From: Algibacter mikhailovii
Lineage (GTDB): Bacteria > Bacteroidota > Bacteroidia > Flavobacteriales > Flavobacteriaceae
DNA length: 64,000 nt
Direction of reading: 5' to 3'
NCBI RefSeq assembly: GCF_014651495.1
Contig: NZ_BMWZ01000006.1
Location: 12,697 to 76,696 of the forward strand
How positions within the stretch are numbered: the stretch's first letter is position 1; every line of letters begins with the position of its first letter. This document shows, one piece after another, positions 54,035-61,902 of the stretch. The notes under the pieces were generated by a model. It was not told where the DNA came from, did not search any database, and saw only the letters and a program-made list of their open reading frames with translations. The translations under genes were made by a program, and so were the position numbers.

Positions 54035-54542
54035 GTGTTAATTTTTAGGGTACGAATTTACAAAATCGAATTAATATAATGAATTTAGAAGCGTTTAAAT
54101 TTAGACCTTAATTAGTACTACGTTAATTAAGGTTTTAATTCATGAGTGGAGCTGAAATCTCATTTATCCCAAATTGTAGTTAGGAGTAGTGCTTTTGCAA
54201 GATCAGTTTGACTATTATATTACATAAATAGTAATTGCTAATGGCCTTCATTTCGTTTTCAGCAAGAATCTAGAGTATTGCCTATCAAAAGTCTGTAGGT
54301 GTGCGGTAAAATTTATTCTGAATAGGAAAGGTTGAGTAAAATCTGATGCCTTGTTTTATCAGAATTAAACGTTCCTCAGTTTTAATTGTCAATCAAAATC
54401 GATAATGTAGCTTGTTTCTAACAAAAGCGTAAGTGGTACTACTTATATTTTGTCTGTAAGTGGGTTAATACTTCTGTAAGTTTCTGTTTCTGAGTGGATT
54501 TTAGTATCTTATGAATCTATTAATCAACCAAAATTTTTAAGA
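54035..54542. other. 508-base intergenic stretch with no clear gene
   Basis: Between the divergent lpdA and NTF2-like genes. I see no open frame with protein-like character, no hairpin with a T tract, and no repeat. Promoters for both genes must lie here; none stands out as a full consensus. Confidence 0.5.
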
Positions 54543-55469
54543 ATGAAAAATCTAACTCTCATGTCTATGATACTTTTAACTGGTATCATCTATTCTCAAA
54601 CCAAAAAAAATGGAACTGTTTTTATTGAACACCCCGCAATTAATATTGTGGAAGCCATGCAACAGGCTGATATTGCTGGTGATTCTGCGAAGGTTGCTAC
54701 GTATTTAGCTGATGATTTTAAATCCTATAATGGTACAACTAGAAATAAAGATGCCAAAGGAATGGATAAGGCAGCATTTTTGAATTGGACTGTTAACGCA
54801 AAAAAATGGACGTCATATAGAACATTGACAAGGCATGGTGAGGCCTATCCAGATGCCATTGAATATAAAGATGGTAAAATATGGGTGCAAACCTGGAATT
54901 ATTTGAAAGGTGTTCATAATGTTACAGGTGTTAAGATAGAAATGCCTGTGCATAATTTATATCGTTTTAACGATGATAATAAAATTGATATGGTAATTAA
55001 TTATAATTATCCTGTTGGTCAAGATATTAGAGCTGGGTTTGCTTCTAGAACCAATGGGACAATATATAATCAGCATGAATACATTAATAAGGTAAGGCGT
55101 ATGATGGCAGCTTTCGAAAATAGTGATTTGGAGCATGCATATAGTTATTTTGATGAAAAAGCACGTTTTTCTCATTTAGAAATGTCTAGAGGAGAAAGTG
55201 AAACATTAGAAGAAGTAAAGGCCAGGCATAAAGGGTTTTATGATAACTTCGAAATTGAAAGTATTGATGTAGTTGGTTATCCAGATTTGTTACATTATGA
55301 AATAGGTGATGGTATGACTGTGCAATCTTGGTGGAATTTCAGATTGATAAGAAAGTCTGATAAAAAGAAAATTATATTTCCAGCGATGTATACTCATGAT
55401 TTTAATAAGGATGGTAAGATAGATAGGACCAATGGCTATTTTAGCACAAAGGTCTTAGATGCTAAGTAG
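54543..55469 (+). CDS. Secreted NTF2/SnoaL-like fold protein
   Basis: A 308-residue exported protein with a signal peptide (NLTLMSMILLTGIIYSQ). It appears to contain two tandem SnoaL/NTF2-like modules: one around MQQADIAGDSAKVATYLADDFKSYNG (about 40-160) and one around MMAAFENSDLEHAYSYFDEKARFSH (about 190-300). Such folds act as ligand-binding or cyclase-like proteins; here the function is unknown. It is a single-gene unit with its own terminator. Confidence 0.75.
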   Translation: MKNLTLMSMILLTGIIYSQTKKNGTVFIEHPAINIVEAMQQADIAGDSAKVATYLADDFKSYNGTTRNKDAKGMDKAAFLNWTVNAKKWTSYRTLTRHGEAYPDAIEYKDGKIWVQTWNYLKGVHNVTGVKIEMPVHNLYRFNDDNKIDMVINYNYPVGQDIRAGFASRTNGTIYNQHEYINKVRRMMAAFENSDLEHAYSYFDEKARFSHLEMSRGESETLEEVKARHKGFYDNFEIESIDVVGYPDLLHYEIGDGMTVQSWWNFRLIRKSDKKKIIFPAMYTHDFNKDGKIDRTNGYFSTKVLDAK

Positions 55470-55488
55470 TATCTTAAAGTTTAAATAA

Positions 55489-55523
55489 TAAAAATGCCTT
55501 GAATTACTTCAAGGCATTTTTAT
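55489..55523 (+). terminator. Rho-independent terminator after the NTF2-like gene
   Basis: AATGCCTTGAA and TTCAAGGCATT form a perfect 11-bp stem with a 4-base loop, followed by a T-rich run. Confidence 0.88.
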
Positions 55524-55767
55524 TATTTGCCATTTGTAGAATGTTTTTTCAGTTTTTCATGCTCTAAACTTAAGCCTTATTCTATTTTAGAACATTTCCT
55601 TTTAGAATTAAAAAAGGATATCAATAATATTACATAAAAACCTTAGTTAGTAGTTTAGTCTATTATAAATCTTTATTGAGAAACCGATTTCCGCCAATAA
55701 CTTTTAGAACGGCAAAATTGTTACTTGTCTGCGTTTTATTAACCAATAGGGTTACACAATAATACAA

Positions 55768-56241
55768 TTATTTACTTGCAATAAATTTTAGGGCAACACC
55801 ATTTATACAATGTCTTTTACCAGTAGTTTCCCTTGGCCCATCATTAAAAACATGTCCCAAGTGACTGCCGCATGTTGCGCAATGTTCTTCTGTTCTGGCA
55901 TATCCTAAATTATGATCGGTAGAAAATGCTACATTACCCATAATTTCTCTATCAAAACTAGGCCATCCACTTCCCGAATCGTACTTGTGCTTACTTTTAA
56001 ATAAAGGCGTCTCACACGCTTTACATACGTAAATACCCGGTTTGTAATTTTTATTTAACGGACTACTAAAAGCACGTTCGGTTCCTGCCTGGCGTAAAAC
56101 AGTATATTCAGCATTGGTTAATTGTGTTTTCCATTCTGCTTCTGTTTTTGATATGGCATATTCCTTTTGCGAGGCCTTTTGAGAATTGCCATTGCAACTA
56201 GACATGATAAGAGCGATAGATAATATGAATATTTTTTTCAT
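55768..56241 (-). CDS. msrB: Peptide-methionine (R)-S-oxide reductase, lipoprotein form
   Basis: A 157-residue MsrB that repairs oxidised methionine R-sulfoxides. Zinc-site Cys pairs are CKACETP and CATCGSH (near residues 73 and 120) and the catalytic Cys is in TGKRHCINGVALKF near 146. The N-terminus is a lipoprotein signal (FILSIALIMSSCNGN, Cys at about 16), so this repair enzyme is placed in the envelope rather than the cytoplasm. It is a single gene. Confidence 0.93.
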   Translation of the reverse strand: MKKIFILSIALIMSSCNGNSQKASQKEYAISKTEAEWKTQLTNAEYTVLRQAGTERAFSSPLNKNYKPGIYVCKACETPLFKSKHKYDSGSGWPSFDREIMGNVAFSTDHNLGYARTEEHCATCGSHLGHVFNDGPRETTGKRHCINGVALKFIASK

Positions 56242-56384
56242 AACTTTTTTTAGAATAGTCGATATTAAGTGCGTTACATGACAGTAAAATACAAATATGT
56301 TTTATATTTATCCTGACATAATAATTGTCATACGTGTAATATTTTTGCCTGTAAGGCGTTGGGTTTTTATAATTTAATTTTTCA

Positions 56385-57209
56385 ATGACTAAATTAAAAG
56401 TAATAGTATTAGTATTTGGATTCGTCCTAATTGCAGTTTCATGTGCTACAAACCCTTTTACGGGAAAGCAAACTATTGCATTGGTTTCAAACGACCAACT
56501 ATTTCCAACAGCCTTTGCGCAATATGATCAGTTTTTAACCGAAAACAAGGTCATTACAGGGACCAAAGATGCTCAAATGATAACCCGCGTTGGGCAACGA
56601 ATTGCAGTGGCTGCTGAGCGATGGTTGAGTGCTAATGGACACCATAGTTATCTAAATGATTATAAATGGGAATATAATTTAGTAGATGATGAAACAGTAA
56701 ACGCCTGGTGTATGCCCGGTGGAAAAATTGTTTTTTATACAGGTATTTTACCAATTGCTCAAAGTGAAACCGGTGTAGCTGCCATCATGGGGCATGAAGT
56801 TGCTCATGCACTAGCTAATCACGGACAGCAGCGTATGAGTGCTGGCATGTTACAGCAATTTGGCGCAGTAGCAGGTAATATTGCTATTCAAGACAATCAG
56901 GCAAGGGATGCCTTTAATCAATATTATGGTGTGGGATCTCAGTTAGGTGTGATGCTACCTTTTAGCAGAAGTCATGAAACAGAGGCTGATAAAATAGGAT
57001 TATATTTAATGGCTATTGCTGGATATAATCCAGCAGAAGCTGCTCAACTTTGGAAACGTATGAAGGCTAGCGGTGGTAGTGGACAAGCACCACCAGAAAT
57101 ATTGAGTACGCATCCTTCTAATGATTCACGAATAGCTAATTTAACAGCTTTGGCACCCGCAGCTGCAGCTGAAGCTCAGAAATTTGGAGTTTCAAAATTT
57201 AGAGAATAG
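56385..57209 (+). CDS. M48 family metallopeptidase, lipoprotein
   Basis: A 274-residue zinc peptidase anchored by a lipobox (VLIAVSCATNPFTG, Cys at about 20). The HExxH site is MGHEVAHALANHGQQR near residue 138, and the third ligand Glu is in SHETEADKIGLYLMA near 200. This matches the BepA/LoiP-like M48 group that controls quality of outer-membrane proteins. Complete. It is followed by a terminator hairpin that runs up to the UMF1-type transporter start. Confidence 0.92.
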   Translation: MTKLKVIVLVFGFVLIAVSCATNPFTGKQTIALVSNDQLFPTAFAQYDQFLTENKVITGTKDAQMITRVGQRIAVAAERWLSANGHHSYLNDYKWEYNLVDDETVNAWCMPGGKIVFYTGILPIAQSETGVAAIMGHEVAHALANHGQQRMSAGMLQQFGAVAGNIAIQDNQARDAFNQYYGVGSQLGVMLPFSRSHETEADKIGLYLMAIAGYNPAEAAQLWKRMKASGGSGQAPPEILSTHPSNDSRIANLTALAPAAAAEAQKFGVSKFRE

Positions 57210-57245
57210 TTACAGACTGTTCAAATAAAAATATTTGATTACTTT

Positions 57246-57278
57246 AGGAGCTGCTTACAAAAGAGCAGCTTTTTTTTA
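57246..57278 (+). terminator. Rho-independent terminator after the M48 gene
   Basis: AGCTGCT (57249-57255) and AGCAGCT (57264-57270) form a 7-bp stem with an 8-base loop, followed by eight Ts ending at the next start codon. Confidence 0.8.
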
Positions 57279-58666
57279 TGGCAGTACTTGAAAAAGGTAG
57301 CAAAAAACTACTTAATGCTTGGGCATTTTATGATTGGGCAAATTCAGTCTATACCCTTACCATTGCATCGTCAATATTTCCTATTTTTTATTCTGCTCTC
57401 TTTCTTACAGAAATAAAAACTGTCTATGCCTTTGGCTTTGAGTTTAAAAGTACAGCTTTAATAACATTTGTAACTGCATTTACTTTTTTGGTCGTGGCAA
57501 TTACCTCACCAGTGCTTTCGGGGATAGCAGATTATGTAGGTAATAAAAAAACGTTTATGAAGTTTTTTTGTTATTTAGGAAGTGTAGGTTGTATTGGGCT
57601 CTATTGGTTTAGTTTAGAGCGTATTCATCTCAGTTTACTGTTTTATTTTATGGGCCTTATTGGGTATTGGGGGAGTTTGGTTTTTTATAATTCTTATTTG
57701 CCAGATATAGCCTTTGAAGAACAGCAAGATAGTATTAGCGCCAAAGGATTCTCATTAGGTTATGTAGGTAGTGTTTTACTCTTGATTTTAAATTTAGCTA
57801 TGGTAATGATGCCTCAGTATTTTGGTTTTGATATTGGTATTTCGGATACATTGAAAGCAACAGGTACTGAAGCAGAGATTAGTGCGGCTTTAAAATCAGC
57901 CAAGGATGCAGCTTCGTTTGAAGCTATGAAAATATCATTCGTAACTGTAGGTGTGTGGTGGGCATTTTTTAGTCAATATTCATTTTATTTTTTACCTAAA
58001 GGCGTGTCTTCTGGTCATAAAGTAACTAAAGATGTTCTTTTTAATGGTTTAAGGGAGTTAAAAGCAGTGTGGGAGCAGTTAAAAGAAAATCTAAGGCTAA
58101 AGCGTTATTTGTATGCTTTTTTCGTTTTCAGTATGGCGGTTCAAACCATTATGCTTGTGGCTGTATATTTTGGAGAAGAAGAAATTGATTGGGGTGGTGA
58201 TTCTGACAAAACCGTTGGATTGATAGGTAGTATTTTGATTATTCAACTTATTGCAGTCTTGGGCGCTTTTTTAACCTCTAAGGCTTCAGAGAAATTTGGT
58301 AATATAAAAACATTGATTTTTTTAAACGTCATTTGGATGGCCTTGTGTTTTTATGCCTATACCATGTATACGCCTATGCAGTTTTATATTGCAGCTGCTG
58401 TTGTTGGATTTGTTATGGGGGGAATTCAATCCTTGGCAAGATCAACCTATTCTAAGTTTTTGCCAGAAACCGATGATACTACTTCTTATTTTAGTTTTTA
58501 TGATGTTGCAGAAAAAATAGGAATCGTTATTGGGATGGTTATTTTTGCTAGTATTGACCAGATTATGGGTACGATGCGTGAAGCTATATTGTTTTTGTTT
58601 GTCTTTTTTCTAATTGGTATCGTATTGTTATTAAGGGTGCCTAAACACAGCACAATTAGCAAATAG
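57278..58666 (+). CDS. UMF1-type MFS transporter
   Basis: A 462-residue membrane protein with about 12 helices. The N-terminus NAWAFYDWANSVYTLTIASSIFPIFYSALF is the UMF1 (Unknown Major Facilitator 1)/Atg22-like signature, and the second half contains VVGFVMGGIQSLARSTYSKFLPE, typical of the group. Substrate unknown, perhaps amino acids or metabolites exported from the cell. The start lies directly after the M48 terminator. Confidence 0.88.
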   Translation: MAVLEKGSKKLLNAWAFYDWANSVYTLTIASSIFPIFYSALFLTEIKTVYAFGFEFKSTALITFVTAFTFLVVAITSPVLSGIADYVGNKKTFMKFFCYLGSVGCIGLYWFSLERIHLSLLFYFMGLIGYWGSLVFYNSYLPDIAFEEQQDSISAKGFSLGYVGSVLLLILNLAMVMMPQYFGFDIGISDTLKATGTEAEISAALKSAKDAASFEAMKISFVTVGVWWAFFSQYSFYFLPKGVSSGHKVTKDVLFNGLRELKAVWEQLKENLRLKRYLYAFFVFSMAVQTIMLVAVYFGEEEIDWGGDSDKTVGLIGSILIIQLIAVLGAFLTSKASEKFGNIKTLIFLNVIWMALCFYAYTMYTPMQFYIAAAVVGFVMGGIQSLARSTYSKFLPETDDTTSYFSFYDVAEKIGIVIGMVIFASIDQIMGTMREAILFLFVFFLIGIVLLLRVPKHSTISK

Positions 58667-58685
58667 ACCATACTGTTGAAATAAA

Positions 58686-58712
58686 AAAGTCTCATTTTTT
58701 ATATGAGACTTT
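58686..58712. terminator. Bidirectional terminator between transporter and GIN-domain gene
   Basis: AAAGTCTCAT (58686-58695) and ATGAGACTTT (58703-58712) form a perfect 10-bp stem with a 7-base loop, preceded by an A run and followed by T-rich sequence, between convergent genes. Confidence 0.75.
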
Positions 58713-58742
58713 AATAGATTGATGTTTGATTGATGATTTTAT

Positions 58743-59474
58743 TTAGTTGCTAATACTACCAGAGCCGGCAACTTTGGTGTCTTCTCTTTCTGGATTACCA
58801 TGATATCTAATATCTCCTGAGCCTGAAACTCTTGCTTTAAGCATGGTATTACTTACTACTTTAGCATCTCCCGATCCTGCAACTGCGACCTCAGTATTAT
58901 TGGCTTGTAAATCAAAACCATGGAAATCTCCGGAGCCAGAAACTTTGGTTTCTAAGTTATTCGTTGAGCCTTTAAGGGTAATATCACCAGATCCTGATAG
59001 AGCACTTTCTACAGATTCTGTTTTTATGTCTAGTACAACATCACCCGATCCAGAAAGGGCGACATCTAATGAAGATGCTACAATAACATCATTACTATAT
59101 AAATCTCCTGAGCCTGAAAGTGATACCCCTTCAATGTCTTCAAAAGGAATGGTGATTTTTATTGTATTATTAAAACTCGTTTTTAAGCTAACACCATTTT
59201 TTACTTTTACTATTAAGGCGCCATTTTTTACTTCGGTAACTATATAGTCTAAAAGGTTTTCGTCACCTTGTAGCGTAATTTGACCTTCTGTTCCTTTAAC
59301 AAGAATAAAATCCATAGATCCCGAGCAATTAATAGCATTGTAATCCGATGTTGTTCGTTTTACTGTTGTGGAATTTCCATTTCCTTTTACCTTTTTCCAC
59401 TGCGCATGTGTGGTAGCGATAAATAAACAGCTTAAAAGTAATAAGGTTAATTGTTTTTTAATTAAGGTTTTCAT
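58743..59474 (-). CDS. Head-GIN domain protein (DUF2807-like), exported
   Basis: A 243-residue exported protein with a signal peptide ending around TTHAQ. The mature region consists of repeated short motifs built on SGSGD, recurring about every 20 residues (YNAINCSGSMDFILVKG, VSLSGSGDLYS, VALSGSGDVVLD, SALSGSGDITLKG, KVSGSGDFHG, AVAGSGDAKVV, RVSGSGDIRYHG). This fits the head GIN domain of Bacteroidota: a beta-solenoid with turns at each Gly. It probably lies in the outer surface layer, downstream of an ECF sigma factor operon. Confidence 0.88.
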   Translation of the reverse strand: MKTLIKKQLTLLLLSCLFIATTHAQWKKVKGNGNSTTVKRTTSDYNAINCSGSMDFILVKGTEGQITLQGDENLLDYIVTEVKNGALIVKVKNGVSLKTSFNNTIKITIPFEDIEGVSLSGSGDLYSNDVIVASSLDVALSGSGDVVLDIKTESVESALSGSGDITLKGSTNNLETKVSGSGDFHGFDLQANNTEVAVAGSGDAKVVSNTMLKARVSGSGDIRYHGNPEREDTKVAGSGSISN

Positions 59475-59501
59475 GAGTTCGTTTTTATGATTAATGATGA
59501 A

Positions 59502-60590
59502 TTAGTTTTGTTTTAATGTAACACTGCCGTAGTCAGATTCTATTGAAATTGTATTACCTGAGGTTTGATTGCCTCTGTAGCCGTTATAGTATTTATCGGT
59601 AGATTCTATTCTTTTTTTAATGAAAACTAAATCGTTATCATCTCTCAAGGATCCGTATTCTAACTTGATATCAAAATTGAAATTATAATCATTGACGTAG
59701 CCAATATTTATACCCACGTAATCTGACTTGATCGTTACATTTCTAGCATTTTCAGTTAATTGTTTTATTTTTATTGATCCATAATCTGCGTTTAAGGTTA
59801 CATCATTGTATATGTCACCAATAACGGTTGTTAAGTAATCGCCTTTACCGTTAATGTTATTGGCGGCATCAATAGTAATATTTCCATAATCACAATTAAA
59901 ACTAACATCTTCAGCCAATTCAATTTTAGAGTTGGTATAGTCTGCATTTATAGTGATATCTTTAGTTTTTGACAAGGTGTAATCACTATAATCGGCATTT
60001 ATTTTTCCGCTTTTTACATATTCAAAATAGCAACCTTTAGTATAATCAAAACTAAGTTGGTTATTATCTCCCATTAATTCTTTAGTGGTAATCTTGCCAT
60101 AGTCACAGCTAATTTGAGCCCTTCCTTTTAACTTTCCTAAATTAATATTGCCGTAATCATTACTCAAGTTGACAGCATTAGTTATTGGCATTTTGATTTT
60201 ATAGTTAATTTTCATTTTTATTTTACTATTACTTCCCCAATTCCACCAGGATCCAGATTTCTTATTGCCAAAGGTTGTTTCTGCCGAAACTAAATCCCGT
60301 GTGCCTGAAAAGTTCACATTTATTTCGTTTAATTTTTCTTGAGTTTTTTCTTCATTATTTCCTGATGCTGTAATGGTGATTTCAAAAACGATTCTATTTT
60401 CTTCCCAAGTTACAATGTCCAAATTGCCGTAACTATTGTTTACTTTCAGTAAAGCATTCTTATTTACTGCAAATTCTTTGTTGATTGTTTTTGACTTTGT
60501 ATGGCTAAATTCTTTTGGATTTGAAGCCATCAAAATTAGAGGTAGTATAAAAAATACTAATGCTATATTTAATTGTATTACTCGTTTCAT
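59502..60590 (-). CDS. DUF4097-like beta-solenoid protein, exported
   Basis: A 362-residue exported protein with a signal peptide (LNIALVFFILPLILMAS). The mature part is built from repeats around DYGN/DYGS/DYTN: NNSYGNLDIVTW, LSNDYGNINLGKL, ISCDYGKITTKEL, INADYSDYTLSK, FNCDYGNITIDAA, LNADYGSIKIKQL, IESDYGSVTLKQN. Each is a short beta strand pair, giving a solenoid like the DUF4097/DUF2807 adhesin-like proteins. Its gene lies between the GIN-domain gene and the anti-sigma gene, same strand, so probably coexpressed. Confidence 0.83.
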   Translation of the reverse strand: MKRVIQLNIALVFFILPLILMASNPKEFSHTKSKTINKEFAVNKNALLKVNNSYGNLDIVTWEENRIVFEITITASGNNEEKTQEKLNEINVNFSGTRDLVSAETTFGNKKSGSWWNWGSNSKIKMKINYKIKMPITNAVNLSNDYGNINLGKLKGRAQISCDYGKITTKELMGDNNQLSFDYTKGCYFEYVKSGKINADYSDYTLSKTKDITINADYTNSKIELAEDVSFNCDYGNITIDAANNINGKGDYLTTVIGDIYNDVTLNADYGSIKIKQLTENARNVTIKSDYVGINIGYVNDYNFNFDIKLEYGSLRDDNDLVFIKKRIESTDKYYNGYRGNQTSGNTISIESDYGSVTLKQN

Positions 60591-60644
60591 GTGTTCGTTT
60601 TTTAATTGTTGTGAATTCTAATTCCTGCGAATTTTACGTGTTGA

Positions 60645-61211
60645 TTAAATTGTAGATTCTGGAATCTCATTCGATGAATTGTTTAATTGCTTTACTATAT
60701 TAATTTGCTCTAGAGTATTCTGAAGGATGTCAATTCTGTTCTGGAAATTTGAAATCATGGCATATATTACACGATTATCTTCTCCGCTATTTTTTAAATC
60801 TATTTTTAACGATTCGTAATCATTTTCTAAGAGCTTAATGCGTTTTAAGGCGTCTTGAATTATAATTTGAACCTCTGGTGACGATTCTTTTTGAAGCTTT
60901 TTTAATTCTTCGTCAATTGAAGCCGTAAAAAAGTCCTGAGTTTTTGCCATTTCAGGAGAAACACTGGCTAAGTCTATAACCTCTTCTTGTTGATTAATTC
61001 CAATAAACAAGGTGATTAAAAGTACTATCGAAGCGGCAATGCCTAAAAAGCTTTTCCAAATGGTAGTGTTTAGTCTAATAACCTTAGTTTGCTTGTTATT
61101 TTGATTATTTAATTTATCCTGAAAACGCATTTCATGTCCGGATTTAGGCACTTCAATATCAAAGTCATGCTCTAAACTCTTGAATATATTATCTAAACTA
61201 TCTTTACTCAT
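60645..61211 (-). CDS. Putative anti-sigma factor membrane protein
   Basis: A 188-residue protein with a short charged N-terminal cytoplasmic part (SLEHDFDIEVPKSGHEMRFQDKL), one transmembrane helix (FLGIAASIVLLITLFIGI, about 50-67) and a helical, coiled-coil-like C-terminus (ALKRIKLLENDYESLKIDLKNS). It follows the ECF sigma gene by 10 bases, the standard place for an anti-sigma factor. No zinc-type HxxxCxxC motif is seen, so the sigma-binding mode is inferred. Confidence 0.75.
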   Translation of the reverse strand: MSKDSLDNIFKSLEHDFDIEVPKSGHEMRFQDKLNNQNNKQTKVIRLNTTIWKSFLGIAASIVLLITLFIGINQQEEVIDLASVSPEMAKTQDFFTASIDEELKKLQKESSPEVQIIIQDALKRIKLLENDYESLKIDLKNSGEDNRVIYAMISNFQNRIDILQNTLEQINIVKQLNNSSNEIPESTI

Positions 61212-61221
61212 TTTCTCTGAT

Positions 61222-61794
61222 TTAATATGCTATAACTTTTTCAAGTTTCTGTCTTAAACTGGTTTTGGCTCTTGAAATAATGGTTCTACTATTTTGATTA
61301 GAGATCTCCATAATTTTACTAATTTCCTCATAATCATAACCTTCAATTAGATTCAGTGTTAAGGCAATTCTATAATTGTCTTTTAATGTTTTCATTACCT
61401 CTAATATCTGATTTGCTTTCATGTTAGTGAACTCATAATCACTTTGTATGCCATCTCCTGTATCTTCAATTTTGTACAATAAATCATCAATTGGGGTTTC
61501 ATTTCTTTTTATTTGTTTCCTGTAATGATGAATACTATTGTTTATTACAATTCGTTTTAGCCATGCCCCGAAAATACTAACATCCTTTAATGTGTCTATC
61601 TTAGTAAAGGCTTGTAAAAAGGAGTCTTGCATGATGTCCTCTGCTTCAAAACTGTTTTTAACTATCCGAAAAGCTGTATTGTACATCGCTTTATAATACC
61701 TATTGTAAACCTCCATTTGAGCGGACTGGTTTTTGGTTTTACAAAGCTCAATGAGCTGTTCTGTATTTGAGTTGGTTAGTGTCACAAAAAACAA
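61222..61794 (-). CDS. ECF-type RNA polymerase sigma factor
   Basis: A 190-residue sigma factor with region 2 (QMEVYNRYYKAMYNTAFRIVKNSFEAEDIMQDSFLQAFTKIDTL, about 28-70) and region 4 (LKDNYRIALTLNLIEGYDYEEISKIMEISNQNSRTIISRAKTSLRQKL, about 137-185). It heads a run with an anti-sigma-like gene and two beta-solenoid surface genes, so the likely role is envelope-stress or surface-layer control. It starts downstream of a terminator from clpC. Confidence 0.9.
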   Translation of the reverse strand: MFFVTLTNSNTEQLIELCKTKNQSAQMEVYNRYYKAMYNTAFRIVKNSFEAEDIMQDSFLQAFTKIDTLKDVSIFGAWLKRIVINNSIHHYRKQIKRNETPIDDLLYKIEDTGDGIQSDYEFTNMKANQILEVMKTLKDNYRIALTLNLIEGYDYEEISKIMEISNQNSRTIISRAKTSLRQKLEKVIAY

Positions 61795-61839
61795 ATTGTT
61801 ATAATATAGATTACCTTATTTTTTATTTGTTACAGTTTT

Positions 61840-61880
61840 AAAAAAAAAAATCCTACTTTCATAAAGAACGTAGGATTTTA
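61840..61880 (-). terminator. Rho-independent terminator after clpC
   Basis: On the minus strand AAAATCCTAC and GTAGGATTTT form a 10-bp stem (61870-61879 with 61847-61856) with a 13-base loop, followed by a long T tract. Confidence 0.88.
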
Positions 61881-61902
61881 AGTCATTTAAAACTATTATT
61901 GT

